Below, piece by piece: positions 32,186-41,326 of a DNA stretch of 64,000 nt. Origin of the DNA: Pigmentiphaga sp. (lineage in GTDB: Bacteria > Pseudomonadota > Gammaproteobacteria > Burkholderiales > Burkholderiaceae_B); assembly GCA_023228945.1 (NCBI GenBank), contig JALOAI010000009.1, forward strand, positions 116,282 through 180,281, given 5' to 3'. The stretch's first letter is position 1. Each line of letters starts with the position of its first letter. Below the pieces are notes generated by a model. That model searched no databases, was not told the DNA's origin, and saw nothing but the letters and a program-made list of their open reading frames with translations. The position numbers and the translations under genes were made by a program.

Positions 32186-33445
32186 ATGAGTTTGGATATC
32201 GATGGCGTAGCACCGCTCGCCGGTATCAAGGTGGTTGAGTTGGGATTGGCCATGGCTGGTCCTTATTGCTCGATGATGCTGGCCGATTATGGCGCGGATG
32301 TGGTGAAGATCGAGCGCATGGACGGTGGGGATATCAGCAGAAATTGGGCACCGGATTTTCCGGGCGGCGTCTCATATTATTTTGCCGCCGCCAATCGCAA
32401 TAAGCGCAGTTTTGTGGTGGACATGAAGCATCCTGACGGAGCTGAGGCCCTCCAGCGCCTTTTGGCCAGCGCCGATGTCGTGGTCGATAATTTCCGCGTG
32501 GGCGTGCTGGATAAACTCGGATTGGGATACGAAGCGCTGAGAAAAAAGAACCGGCGCCTGATTTATTGCAGCATCAGTGGCTTTGGCCCCGACGGGCCTC
32601 GTAAGCACGATCGCGCCAACGATATTTTCATGCAGGCTTTTGCCGGCAATATGAGCGTTACCGGCGAGCCGGATGGCGGCCCCTGCAAATCCGGAATCTC
32701 GGTGGCGGATATCGGCGCAGGCATGTTTGGCGCCTTCGGCATCCTGCTCGCGCTCGAGGCGCGCCATCGCACCGGTGAGGGCCAGCGCGTCGATACCTCG
32801 CTGCTCGAGGGGCAGGTGGCCATGCTCTCGTATCACTTCACCAAGTTCTTCGCCACCGGCCGTGCGCCCGGGCGCACGGGTGCAGCCATGGAGCTGTCGG
32901 CCGCCTATCGTGCCTTCCAGGCCGCTGACGACTGGTTCGTGGTCGCAGCCTTCACCGATGCGATGTGGGCCGGTGTGTGCCGGGCGGTAGGACGATCGGA
33001 ATGGATCACCGATCCGCGGTTCGAAAGTCGCGAGGGGCGCGTGGATCATGTGGATACGCTGATCCAATTGCTTGGCGAGGTGTTTGCGACCCGCCCCGCC
33101 GGCGAATGGATCGAACGGCTCGCGGCCGAAGGCGTGCCCAGTACCCGGGTGAACACCATCGACAAAGTGGCCGCCGATGAGCAAGTGCTGGCTCGCGACA
33201 TGATTGTCTCGGTGGACCACCCCTTGGCGGGCGAAATCCGGATGGCGGGCCTGCCGGTGAAACTGTCGAGGAATCCGGGTGAAGTGCGCCTGCCGGCGCC
33301 CATGATGGGAGAACATACCGCGGGAATTTTGCGGGAACTCGGTTATTCCGATGCCGAAATCATTCATTTGTTGAATGAACGAGCGGTAGCCGGCCCTGCC
33401 CCTGAGGCCGGCGCCAGCATGGGAGAAGCGCGTGTCCAAGCTTGA
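32186..33445 (+). CDS. CaiB/BaiF family III CoA-transferase
   Basis: 419 residues. The ATG follows GAGGGGG by six bases, and the longer frame upstream belongs to the FAH gene end. Family III landmarks are LAGIKVVELGLAMAGPYCSMMLADYGADVVKIE, the substrate loop KRSFVVDMKHPDGAEALQRLLASADVVVDNFRVGVLDKLGLGYE, YCSISGFGPDGP and the C-terminal GLPVKLSRNPGEVRLPAPMMGEHT. The aspartate that forms the acyl-anhydride is expected after the SGFG strand, in KSGISVADIGAG. It moves CoA from a donor such as succinyl-CoA to a carboxylic acid. Neighbouring split MaoC hydratase genes suggest an acid whose CoA ester is then hydrated, as in mesaconate, itaconate or citramalate metabolism. Confidence 0.93.
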   Translation: MSLDIDGVAPLAGIKVVELGLAMAGPYCSMMLADYGADVVKIERMDGGDISRNWAPDFPGGVSYYFAAANRNKRSFVVDMKHPDGAEALQRLLASADVVVDNFRVGVLDKLGLGYEALRKKNRRLIYCSISGFGPDGPRKHDRANDIFMQAFAGNMSVTGEPDGGPCKSGISVADIGAGMFGAFGILLALEARHRTGEGQRVDTSLLEGQVAMLSYHFTKFFATGRAPGRTGAAMELSAAYRAFQAADDWFVVAAFTDAMWAGVCRAVGRSEWITDPRFESREGRVDHVDTLIQLLGEVFATRPAGEWIERLAAEGVPSTRVNTIDKVAADEQVLARDMIVSVDHPLAGEIRMAGLPVKLSRNPGEVRLPAPMMGEHTAGILRELGYSDAEIIHLLNERAVAGPAPEAGASMGEARVQA

Positions 33446-33950
33446 GCTCAATTCTTACATCGGTCTGGAGTCGGAAGTCGTGCGCTCCGAGTTACCCGTG
33501 GAGGCCAGCATCGTGCGGCGCTTCTGTCAGGCGGTGATGGACGAGAACCCGATGTACTGGACGCCGAACGAAGACAACCGGGCCTACGGGGGGCCGGTGG
33601 CGCCGCCGCTGTTTCCCACCTTTATGTTCGGGCGTACCTTCGGCAGCCCGGATCCGATCCAGCTCAATGCCGAGAATCCCGGATACGACGGGCTTAACTT
33701 CAGCCGGGTGCTGCCAGATATCGAGCCCATCCGCGGCTACGCCATGCTTAATGGCGGCTCCGAGGTCGATTTTTTCGGCTATGCCCGCCATGGCGAGCAC
33801 GTGAACCGCCAAGCGCGCTATTCCAATATCGTGGAACGCGACACTCGCAAGGGAAGGATGGTGTTCGTGACCACCGAGAGCGATTTTCGCAATCCACGAA
33901 ACGACCTGCTGCTGCGGGTGCGCACCACCCTGATCTGGAGACCGCAATGA
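33432..33950 (+). CDS. MaoC-like hydratase, N-terminal-type subunit
   Basis: 172 residues from a GTG start, overlapping the CoA-transferase gene by 14 bases. The sequence is a hotdog-fold MaoC N-terminal module (PF13452 type): YIGLESEVVRSELPVEASIVRRFCQAVMDENPMYW, then APPLFPTFMFGRTFG, LNGGSEVDFFGYARHGEHVNRQARYSNIVERDTRKGRMVFVTTESDFRN. This half usually forms the non-catalytic or acyl-binding partner. It pairs with the following gene, which overlaps by ATGA. Together they form a two-subunit enoyl- or mesaconyl-CoA hydratase/dehydratase like the fused mesaconyl-C4-CoA hydratases. Confidence 0.88.
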   Translation: MSKLELNSYIGLESEVVRSELPVEASIVRRFCQAVMDENPMYWTPNEDNRAYGGPVAPPLFPTFMFGRTFGSPDPIQLNAENPGYDGLNFSRVLPDIEPIRGYAMLNGGSEVDFFGYARHGEHVNRQARYSNIVERDTRKGRMVFVTTESDFRNPRNDLLLRVRTTLIWRPQ

Positions 33951-34441
33951 CTAGCGCGAAACCGCGTTGTTTCGATGATTTTGCGATCGGCGACGACTTG
34001 CCGTCTCTTACCAAAGGTCCTCTCAGCACGATACATCTGGTGCGCTGGTCGGCGGCCATGGAAAACTGGCACCGCATCCATTTCGATCATCCTTATACGG
34101 TGGAGCACGAGGGCCTGAAGGGTCTGCTGATCAATGGCACCTTTAAACAGCAGTTCATTGCGCAATTGCTGACCGATTGGGCGCGACCCGACGGCTGGGT
34201 ATGGAAGATGAACTTCCAGTTTCGCGCCATGAACATTGTGGGCGAGCGTCTTACACTCTGGGCCCGTGTGGCGAACAAACGCCAGGCACCGGACTTCGGC
34301 CTCGTGGACGTGGAAATGGGCATTGTGAACGAGCACGGCGTGGAGTCCACGCCGGGCACCGCCATCGTCGCTTTCCCCTATCGCCACAAGCAGCCCTTGC
34401 CGTATCCCTTTGTCGCGCCGGTGCCAGCCGAGATCGCGTAA
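33947..34441 (+). CDS. MaoC-like hydratase, C-terminal-type subunit
   Basis: 164 residues, starting within the stop of the previous gene. It is a second hotdog module: CFDDFAIGDDLPSLTKGPLSTIHLVRWSAAMENWHRIHFDHPYTVEHEG, where the N-x-x-x-x-D/H-x-x (here ENWHRIHFDHPY) segment holds the MaoC catalytic Asp/His pair, then GLLINGTFKQQFIAQLL and WKMNFQFRAMNIVGERLTLWARV. With the preceding subunit it should hydrate a C=C bond of a CoA ester. In single-chain relatives the two modules are fused; here they are separate but translationally coupled. Confidence 0.88.
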   Translation: MTSAKPRCFDDFAIGDDLPSLTKGPLSTIHLVRWSAAMENWHRIHFDHPYTVEHEGLKGLLINGTFKQQFIAQLLTDWARPDGWVWKMNFQFRAMNIVGERLTLWARVANKRQAPDFGLVDVEMGIVNEHGVESTPGTAIVAFPYRHKQPLPYPFVAPVPAEIA

Positions 34442-34511
34442 TCGCGGCGCCGCAGCGCGCCACATCACTCTTAAGCTCCGCCAAGAGAGCAGACACAACG
34501 AGGAGATAAGT

Positions 34512-36137
34512 ATGCCGAGCTTCACATCGGGCGGTAGTCGGCCGCATTTGGCCAAAATCACCTGGGCGGTGTTGTGCGCCGGCGGCCTGGGCCTGGGCGC
34601 CGCGACCGCCCAGACTCAGCCCGCAGCTGCCACGCCGCAACGCGGTGGCGAGTTGATATTCGCGCTGAACAGCGACCCTGCAAGCTTCGATTGCCAGGCG
34701 ACCACCACCTATGCCGTGCTCCACGCGGTGCGCCCGCTCTATTCGGGCCTGATCAATTTCGATCCCGAAACGTATCCCGACGTCAAGCCCGATCTGGCCG
34801 AATCCTGGGAGGTGAGCGACGACTTCAAAACCTATACGTTTTACCTGCGCAAGGGCGTGAAGTTCCACGACGGCTCACCGCTCACCAGCGAAGATATCAA
34901 GGTCACGTTCGAGCGTATCGTGTCACCGCCCGAAGGCGTCGTATCGGTGCGGCAAGCACGCTACCAGGATATCGAGCGCATCGAAACTCCGGATGCGCAC
35001 ACCGTGGTGTTTCATCTGTCGCGACCCAACCCGGCCATGCTGCAGACCTTTGCCTCGCCCTGGAACTGCGTGGTCTCCGCCGAGAAAGTGAAGCAGGATC
35101 CACGCTGGCCCGAGCGCAATATACTGGGCACCGGAGCCTTCAAGTTCGTGGATTACACCCCGGGTTCAATGTGGCGCGCCGAGCGCTTCGACGACCACTT
35201 CCAACCCGACAAGCCCTACCTGGATGGGTATCGTATCTTGTTCATGAAGGACGCCGCGATGACCAACGGCATCCAGGGCGGCCAGATCCACACCTACTTC
35301 GTGAGCATGAATCCGTCGCAGTACGGCCCCTTGAAAGCGGCCATGGGCGATCGCGTCGAGGTGCAGAGCTCACCCTATCTATGCAAGCATGACATCTTCT
35401 TCAATCATGAAAAGCCGCCATTCAATGATCCCCGGGTGCGCCAGGCCCTGAACCTTGCGGTGGATAGGTGGGGCGGAGCGCAAGCCTTGTCACGCATCAC
35501 CAACGTGAAACACGTTGGCGGCGCCTTGCGGCCAGGCGGGCCTTTTGCCATCGATCCCCAAGAGCTGGAGAAACTGCCAGGTTTCTCCAAAGACGTGAAG
35601 GCATCTCGCGAACAGGCCAAGCAATTGTTGGCCGACGCCAATGCGTCCAACCTGAGTTTCAAGCTCAGCACGCGCAACTTGCAGAGCTTCACGCCGTTGG
35701 TGATTTTCCTCACTGACCAATGGCGTCAGATCGGGGTGAAAGTGGAGCCCGAGCCCTTGCCCGTGTCGCAGCAAAAAGCCAGTTACATGGCCGGCAACTA
35801 TACGGTGGGCCTCGATGCCAACTGCTATGAGGCCGACGAGCCCAATGATCAACTGGCTCTCTACATTTCGCATGATCGTTCGCCAATCAACTTCAGCCGT
35901 TATCACGACGAAGAGCTCGATGCGCTTTACGACAAGCAAAAGGCGGCTCTTACCCCTGAAGAGCGGGAAGCGGCCATCCGCGCCTTTGAAACCCGCCTGA
36001 TCAACGAGGCCATGACGGTGCCCCTGGCCTGGTGGGAGCGCAATGTCGTGCTCAGCTCGAACGTAAAAGGCTGGAAGGCGTTGCCTAGCCAGTACCTCAA
36101 CCAGGATCTGACCGATGTCTGGCTGGAAAAGCCGTAA
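34512..36137 (+). CDS. ABC transporter substrate-binding protein, peptide/nickel family (SBP family 5)
   Basis: 541 residues from MPSFTSGGSRPH, with AGGAG upstream and a Sec signal ending near LGLGAATAQTQ (about residue 34). Family 5 features: RGGELIFALNSDPASFDCQATTTYAVLH at the start of lobe I, the classic LAESWEVSDDFKTYTFYLRKGVKFHDGSPLTSEDIKVTFERI, ILGTGAFKFVDYTPG, and FNDPRVRQALNLAVDR. It is the receptor for the ABC transporter encoded by the three following genes. The operon's CoA-transferase and hydratase genes mean the imported compound may be an acid, amide or ester rather than a peptide, as is common for such systems in these bacteria. Confidence 0.95.
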   Translation: MPSFTSGGSRPHLAKITWAVLCAGGLGLGAATAQTQPAAATPQRGGELIFALNSDPASFDCQATTTYAVLHAVRPLYSGLINFDPETYPDVKPDLAESWEVSDDFKTYTFYLRKGVKFHDGSPLTSEDIKVTFERIVSPPEGVVSVRQARYQDIERIETPDAHTVVFHLSRPNPAMLQTFASPWNCVVSAEKVKQDPRWPERNILGTGAFKFVDYTPGSMWRAERFDDHFQPDKPYLDGYRILFMKDAAMTNGIQGGQIHTYFVSMNPSQYGPLKAAMGDRVEVQSSPYLCKHDIFFNHEKPPFNDPRVRQALNLAVDRWGGAQALSRITNVKHVGGALRPGGPFAIDPQELEKLPGFSKDVKASREQAKQLLADANASNLSFKLSTRNLQSFTPLVIFLTDQWRQIGVKVEPEPLPVSQQKASYMAGNYTVGLDANCYEADEPNDQLALYISHDRSPINFSRYHDEELDALYDKQKAALTPEEREAAIRAFETRLINEAMTVPLAWWERNVVLSSNVKGWKALPSQYLNQDLTDVWLEKP

Positions 36138-36143
36138 ACGGCC

Positions 36144-38216
36144 ATGCTGAACTTCATGTCCCATAGCCAGGCCACCACCTCGGTGGCCGCCGCCGAGGCG
36201 GTGGTCTGGCCTGCCACCGCTCCCTTGTTGCAGGTGGAGAATCTGGCGGTCGAGTTCGAGACCTCGCGTGGCCGCATACGTCCGGTGGATGACATCTCGT
36301 ACACCATCTGGCCGGGGGAAACCCTGGCCATCGTGGGCGAAAGCGGCTGCGGCAAATCGGTGTCGTCACTGGCGATCATGCGCCTGCTGCCCAAGACCAC
36401 CGCCAAGGTGGTGGGCGGACGCGTGCGCTTCGAAGGGCGCGATCTGCTGGCGCTGCCGGAGGCCGAGATGCGCAAGGTACGCGGCCGCGAGATCTCGATG
36501 ATCTTCCAGGAACCCATGACCAGCCTGAATCCGGTGCTCACCATCGGACTGCAGATCATGGAGCCGTTGCGCATCCACTTGGGCATGAGCGAGGCGGCGG
36601 CTCAAAAGCGCGCCACGGAGTTGCTCTCGCTCGTGGGTATTACCGATGCTCGCCGCCGACTGGCGCAATATCCGCATGAGCTCTCGGGCGGCATGCGCCA
36701 GCGAGTGATGATCGCGATCGGCCTGGCCTGCGATCCGAAGCTGATCATCGCCGACGAACCCACCACCGCGCTCGACGTGACCATCCAGGCTCAGATCCTG
36801 GAGTTAATGAAGGATCTTTCCCGCCGGCTCAACATCGCCCTGGTATTGATCACCCACAACCTGGGGATCGTGGCCCGCTACGCTGATCGCATCAACGTCA
36901 TGTACGCCGGCCGGGTGACTGAACAGGGGGACGCCAGCCGCGTCTTCGCGGCGCCGCGCCATCCCTACACCATCGGTTTGCTGCGCTCCGTGCCGAGGCT
37001 CGACCAGCCGCGCACCTCGCGGCTGGAAACCATCGATGGCCTGCCGCCCAACTTGCTGGAGCTGCCATCCGGCTGTCGTTTTGCACCGCGCTGCGCCTAT
37101 CGTATTCCCCTCTGCGATACCGAGCCCGGCCTGATGGAGACTGTGCCGGGCCAGTGGTCGCGTTGCCATCGTGCCTCGGCCCTGGAAACCGGTGAGCTGT
37201 CGATTGTGGCTCCACCTCGGGCCTTGCCGGCCGCGAGCGCGCAGCTCGCGCCGGAGCCGCTGCTGTCGATCCGTCATCTGAGCAAGTATTTTGACGTGGG
37301 ACGCCGGGGCGCGGTGGCGCGGGCCGTCGACGATGTGTCGTTCGACGTCGGGCGTGGTGAAACCGTGGGCCTGGTCGGCGAAAGCGGCTGTGGCAAAACG
37401 ACGGTGGGGCGCACCATCCTGCGCCTCGCCGAGGCCACCGCGGGCGAGATCATCTTCAACGGCCAAGACGTGCGCCGCGCGCATCGAGGCGAGCTGCAGG
37501 CACTGCGCCGGCAGATGCAGGTGATCTTCCAGGATCCCATGAGCTCGTTGAATCCTCGCATGACCATCGGCGACATCATCGGCGAGCCGCTGGCCGTGCA
37601 TCGCCTGGAGGCCGATCGCTCCGCCTGCCGCGCTCGTGTTCAGCTATTGCTGGAACAGGTGGGGCTGCCCGGCTACATGGCCACGCGCTATCCGCATCAG
37701 TTATCGGGCGGGCAGCGGCAACGGGTGGGCATCGCACGCGCCTTGGCGCTGCAGCCTTCGTTCATCGTGTGCGACGAGGCCGTATCGGCGCTGGACGTCT
37801 CGATTCAGGCACAGGTCATCAACTTGCTCGAACGCCTGCAGCGCGAGCTCGGCCTCACCTATCTTTTCATTGCCCACGACCTGGCCGTGGTGAGGCACAT
37901 CGCCGACCGCGTGGTGGTGATGTACCTGGGCCGCATCATGGAGGTTGCCACTCGCGACGATCTGTACGACCGCCCGGCGCATCCCTATACGCGCGCCTTG
38001 CTCGCGGCCGCCCCCGTGCCCGATCCCGAAACCGAAAGGCGGCGCCCCTCCGGCCTGCTGCAGGGCGAGTTGCCCTCGCCATTGGCACCCCCTTCGGGTT
38101 GTGTTTTTCATACCCGTTGTCCCATGGCCTCGGAAGCCTGCCGGAACGAGGTTCCTCCACTGCGCGAGTTGCGCCCCGGGCACTACGCTGCGTGCATCAA
38201 ACTGGAGGTGGAATAA
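36144..38216 (+). CDS. Fused dual ABC ATPase (DppD-DppF type) of a peptide-family importer
   Basis: 690 residues containing two complete ABC ATPase domains. First half: Walker A GESGCGKSVSS, signature LSGGMRQRV, Walker B LIIADEPTTALDV and the oligopeptide-transporter cysteine tail CRFAPRCAYRIPLC. Second half (from about 372): Walker A GESGCGKTTVGR, signature LSGGQRQRV, Walker B FIVCDEAVSALDV, and the tail CVFHTRCPMASEAC. The two Cys-rich tails are typical of DppD/OppD and DppF/OppF, which are normally separate genes. Walker B of the second half has EAVSALD where EP(T/V)SALD is usual. The start may be the listed ATG or the one 12 bases later; no good ribosome site is seen for either. It powers the permeases that follow. 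Confidence 0.95.
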   Translation: MLNFMSHSQATTSVAAAEAVVWPATAPLLQVENLAVEFETSRGRIRPVDDISYTIWPGETLAIVGESGCGKSVSSLAIMRLLPKTTAKVVGGRVRFEGRDLLALPEAEMRKVRGREISMIFQEPMTSLNPVLTIGLQIMEPLRIHLGMSEAAAQKRATELLSLVGITDARRRLAQYPHELSGGMRQRVMIAIGLACDPKLIIADEPTTALDVTIQAQILELMKDLSRRLNIALVLITHNLGIVARYADRINVMYAGRVTEQGDASRVFAAPRHPYTIGLLRSVPRLDQPRTSRLETIDGLPPNLLELPSGCRFAPRCAYRIPLCDTEPGLMETVPGQWSRCHRASALETGELSIVAPPRALPAASAQLAPEPLLSIRHLSKYFDVGRRGAVARAVDDVSFDVGRGETVGLVGESGCGKTTVGRTILRLAEATAGEIIFNGQDVRRAHRGELQALRRQMQVIFQDPMSSLNPRMTIGDIIGEPLAVHRLEADRSACRARVQLLLEQVGLPGYMATRYPHQLSGGQRQRVGIARALALQPSFIVCDEAVSALDVSIQAQVINLLERLQRELGLTYLFIAHDLAVVRHIADRVVVMYLGRIMEVATRDDLYDRPAHPYTRALLAAAPVPDPETERRRPSGLLQGELPSPLAPPSGCVFHTRCPMASEACRNEVPPLRELRPGHYAACIKLEVE

Positions 38217-39166
38217 TGTGGGCCTATACGAGCAAACGCCTCTTTTTGATGCTGCCCACCCTGCTCGTGGTGGCGACGGTCATCTTCTTCTTGCTGCGTG
38301 TCGTACCGGGCGACATCGTGGAGCTCAAGCTGCTGGGCGACGGCGGCATGGTCAGCCAAGCCACCATCGACCAGGAAAGGGCGCGCCTGGGGCTGGACCA
38401 GCCACTATTGGTGCAGTATTTCAACTGGATGGTGGGCCTGGTCACGTTCGACTTCGGCACCTCGATGTGGACGGGCCGCGCGGTATCGGAAGAGATCGCC
38501 GGCCGCCTGATGCTTTCCATCGAACTGGCGATCCTGGCCTCCATCGTGGGCCTGGCGCTGGGCATCGTACTGGGTACGCTCTCGGCGCTACTGCGCAATA
38601 CTTGGGTCGATCATCTGATCCGGCTGCTCACCCTCGGCGGCATGGCCTTGCCCAGCTTCTGGATCGGGATGCTCATCATCCTGTTCCTGCTGTATATCTT
38701 CGACTGGCTGCCGCCCATGACGTACACGCCGTTCTTCACCGATCCCTGGGCCAATCTGTCGCAACTGATCTGGCCCGCCCTGGCCGTGGGCTATCGCTAC
38801 GCAGCCGTCGTGGCGCGGCTGGTGCGCTCCTCCATCATGGAGGTGATGAACGAGGACTATATCCGCACGGCGCGGGCCAAGGGCGTATACGAGCGCCTGA
38901 TCATCGTGCGGCACGCCATGCGCAATGCGCTACTGCCCGTGGTGACCCTGAGCGGCCTGGAGTTCGCCTTTCTGATTGGCGGGCTGGTGGTCACCGAGCA
39001 GGTGTTCAACCTCAACGGCATCGGCAAGCTGTTCATCGATGCGATCGACAACAGCGACTACGTACTCATTCAATCGGTGGTGATGTTGATGGCATTCATC
39101 TTCATCGTGGTCAACCTGATCGTGGATCTTCTCTATGCTGCCCTCGACCCCCGGATCCGCTACTGA
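38216..39166 (+). CDS. ABC transporter permease, DppB/OppB type
   Basis: 316 residues whose ATG overlaps the previous stop (TAATG). Typical of the first permease of peptide-type importers: a lone N-terminal membrane span (KRLFLMLPTLLVVATVIFFLLRVVPGDIV), a periplasmic loop with ERARLGLDQPLLVQYFNWM, and then five spans carrying the EAA loop VMNEDYIRTARAKGVYERLIIVRHAMRNALLPV, which contacts the ATPase. It ends in LLYAALDPRIRY, the usual C-terminus of the family. It forms the membrane channel with the next gene's product. Confidence 0.95.
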   Translation: MWAYTSKRLFLMLPTLLVVATVIFFLLRVVPGDIVELKLLGDGGMVSQATIDQERARLGLDQPLLVQYFNWMVGLVTFDFGTSMWTGRAVSEEIAGRLMLSIELAILASIVGLALGIVLGTLSALLRNTWVDHLIRLLTLGGMALPSFWIGMLIILFLLYIFDWLPPMTYTPFFTDPWANLSQLIWPALAVGYRYAAVVARLVRSSIMEVMNEDYIRTARAKGVYERLIIVRHAMRNALLPVVTLSGLEFAFLIGGLVVTEQVFNLNGIGKLFIDAIDNSDYVLIQSVVMLMAFIFIVVNLIVDLLYAALDPRIRY

Positions 39167-40064
39167 CGCCGTGGCTGCGTCTCTCCTGCCCAAGGCCGCG
39201 GGTGTCGAGCGCCGCCCGCGCCCGGCCTGGCTGCGCTTCATGGCCGATGAGCCGCTGGGCGCCGTCGGCTTGCTGGTGGTGGCCACGCTGGTCGTAGTGG
39301 TGGCGCTGGCGCGTTTTATCGCGCCCTACGATCCTCTGGAAGTCGACTTCATGGCCATGCTGCAAGCTCCCAGCGCGGCACACATCATGGGCACTGATCA
39401 GATGGGGCGCGACGTGTTCAGCCGCTTGCTGTATGGCGGGACCACCGCCTTGTCCGTGGGCGTGATCTCGGCCTTTCTGGGCTGCACCCTGGGAGCGTTG
39501 ATCGGCACTGCGTCGGCCTACTTCGGTGGCAAGATCGACCTCTACGTGCAACGGGTCAACGATATCGTGCTGGTGTTCCCCGGCATCGTGCTGGCCATGG
39601 TGATCGTCTCGCTGCTGGGCCGCGGCCAGGTGATGGGCCTGGACTTGAACGTGATCCTGGCGATCGCCATACCCATCGTGCCGCAAGTGGTGCGAGTAAT
39701 CCGCTCCTCGGCGCTTACCCTGCGGGAACTGCCGTACATCGACGCCGCGCGGGCGGCGGGCTTCAGCCATCTGCGTATCATCTGCCGCCATATGGCGCCG
39801 AACGTGATGGCCATCTACCTGATCCTGCTCACGGTGAACATCGCCCAGGCCATTCTGCTGGAGGCTTCGCTCTCGTTCCTCGGGCTGGGCATTACCGAGC
39901 CCAAGGCCACCTGGGGCCTGATGCTGTCGGGTGCCTCGCAATACTACCGGGATGCGCCGTGGCTGATCATCTTTCCCGGCATTGCCATCGGCGTCACGGT
40001 GTTTGCCTTCAACCTCCTGGGGGACGCGCTGAGAGATTGGCTGGATCCGAGGCTGCGGCGCTAA
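39135..40064 (+). CDS. ABC transporter permease, DppC/OppC type
   Basis: 309 residues starting 32 bases inside the preceding permease gene. The first 40 residues are cytoplasmic, followed by a span (GAVGLLVVATLVVVVALARFI), the periplasmic segment APYDPLEVDFMAMLQAPSAAHIMGTDQMGRDVFSRLLYG that marks the OppC/DppC family, and five further spans. The EAA loop reads LPYIDAARAAGFSHLRIICRHMAPN. It ends DALRDWLDPRLRR. It completes the SBP-ATPase-permease set. The gap after it contains no terminator that I can see, so readthrough into the Bug gene is possible. Confidence 0.95.
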   Translation: MLPSTPGSATDAVAASLLPKAAGVERRPRPAWLRFMADEPLGAVGLLVVATLVVVVALARFIAPYDPLEVDFMAMLQAPSAAHIMGTDQMGRDVFSRLLYGGTTALSVGVISAFLGCTLGALIGTASAYFGGKIDLYVQRVNDIVLVFPGIVLAMVIVSLLGRGQVMGLDLNVILAIAIPIVPQVVRVIRSSALTLRELPYIDAARAAGFSHLRIICRHMAPNVMAIYLILLTVNIAQAILLEASLSFLGLGITEPKATWGLMLSGASQYYRDAPWLIIFPGIAIGVTVFAFNLLGDALRDWLDPRLRR

Positions 40065-40261
40065 GCCACAAGTTCTCCCATGGCGCCGAGCCGGCAAGCC
40101 ATCAAGGCGGAATCGGACAGACCGCTGAAACGAATCACCACGTCGAACCCTTCTTCCGTCGGATCCAGGACGCGATCGCCAAATTCGATACGGCAGCGCA
40201 CCGGGGTTCCGGACGGGAGCATTGCTATGAAGCAAGCCCCCCGTTCTTTCGACTATCAAAA

Positions 40262-40278
40262 CATATCGCCTCGATGTG
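40262..40278. promoter_or_regulatory. Inverted repeat upstream of the Bug / CoA-transferase operon
   Basis: CATATCG-CCT-CGATGTG is a near-perfect inverted repeat (one mismatch) about 56 bases before the Bug gene, with TATAGT as a possible -10 at 40291. It may be the binding site of the IclR regulator encoded at the other end of the operon; this is inferred from position. The rest of the 269-base gap shows nothing else. Confidence 0.4.
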
Positions 40279-40333
40279 ATAGGCCGCCTCTATAGTTTGT
40301 ACCGATCAATGCGGTAAAACAGGAGGCGGCGAT

Positions 40334-41314
40334 ATGAAGAGCATTTTCCAGGGCGGTATGCTTGCAATGGCTGGATGGGCGCTGGTCGCATCGGCGGCCT
40401 ATGCCGGCGATGGTTATCCGGACAAGCCGATAAAACTCGTCGTCCCCTATCCGCCGGGCGGCATCGCGGATACCTTTTCGCGGGCCTTGGCCCAGAACCT
40501 GAGCGATCAGTTCAAACAGCCTGTGCTGGTCGAGAACAAGCCCGGAGCCAACCAGATCATTGGTGTCGAAACGGTTCTGCGCGCACCGGCCGATGGCTAC
40601 ACGCTGTTTCTGGCCTCGATGACCAGCCTGGCGACCAATCTGGGCGCATACCGGGAGCTTTCCTACGATCCCGTCAAGGACTTTGCCCCGGTTTCCCATC
40701 TGTTCGCTTCCCCGCTGATCCTGACGGTCGGCACCAATACTCCCGTCCAGACCGTTGACGAATTGGTGGCGCTGGCGAAAGAGCGCCCGGGCGAGCTGAC
40801 GTATGCATCCCTGGGCGACGGCGGTAGTTTGCATCTGGCCGGGGAGCTTTTTGGCCAGGCGGCAAACATCGATCTCTTGCGAGTCCCTTACAAGGGCAGC
40901 GTACAAGCGCTAGCCGATGTGGTGGGCGGAAGTGTGACGATGATCTTTGACGCCGGTACCACGGCGATTCCACAGATCCAGGGGGGGCGGGCTCGGGCGC
41001 TGGCCGTGACGAGCGACACGCGGCTCCCGGGCCTGCCGGATGTGCCCACCATGGCGGAGGCTGGCTACCCGACGGTGGATATCGGCGTGTGGTGGGGGCT
41101 CGCCGTGCGGAGCGGTACGCCCGACGCCATTCTGGCCACCCTCAACCAGGCCGTGGTGAAGGCGCTGGAGAACCCCGCGTTTGCCGAGCGTTTTCGTGGC
41201 ACGGGCTTGTCGATACAGCCCAGCTCCCTTGAAGACTTCACCCGGTTCGTGAGCGAAGAGGCCCGGCGCTGGCCCCGATTCATGGCCGAGGTCGGGGTTG
41301 TTCCTCTGCAATAA
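40334..41314 (+). CDS. Bug-family (TTT) periplasmic substrate receptor
   Basis: 326 residues with AGGAGG before the ATG and a signal ending in AASAAYAGDGYP. Bug motifs: KPIKLVVPYPPGGIADTFSRAL, ENKPGANQIIGVETV, APADGYTLFLASM, LRVPYKGSVQALADVVGGSVTM and LPDVPTMAEAGYP. It precedes the two CoA-transferase subunit genes by 12 bases, forming a three-gene unit that probably captures and activates a beta-keto or dicarboxylic acid. Like the other five receptors of the window, it has no TctAB partner nearby. Confidence 0.93.
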   Translation: MKSIFQGGMLAMAGWALVASAAYAGDGYPDKPIKLVVPYPPGGIADTFSRALAQNLSDQFKQPVLVENKPGANQIIGVETVLRAPADGYTLFLASMTSLATNLGAYRELSYDPVKDFAPVSHLFASPLILTVGTNTPVQTVDELVALAKERPGELTYASLGDGGSLHLAGELFGQAANIDLLRVPYKGSVQALADVVGGSVTMIFDAGTTAIPQIQGGRARALAVTSDTRLPGLPDVPTMAEAGYPTVDIGVWWGLAVRSGTPDAILATLNQAVVKALENPAFAERFRGTGLSIQPSSLEDFTRFVSEEARRWPRFMAEVGVVPLQ

Positions 41315-41326
41315 AAGGGCGCAGCC

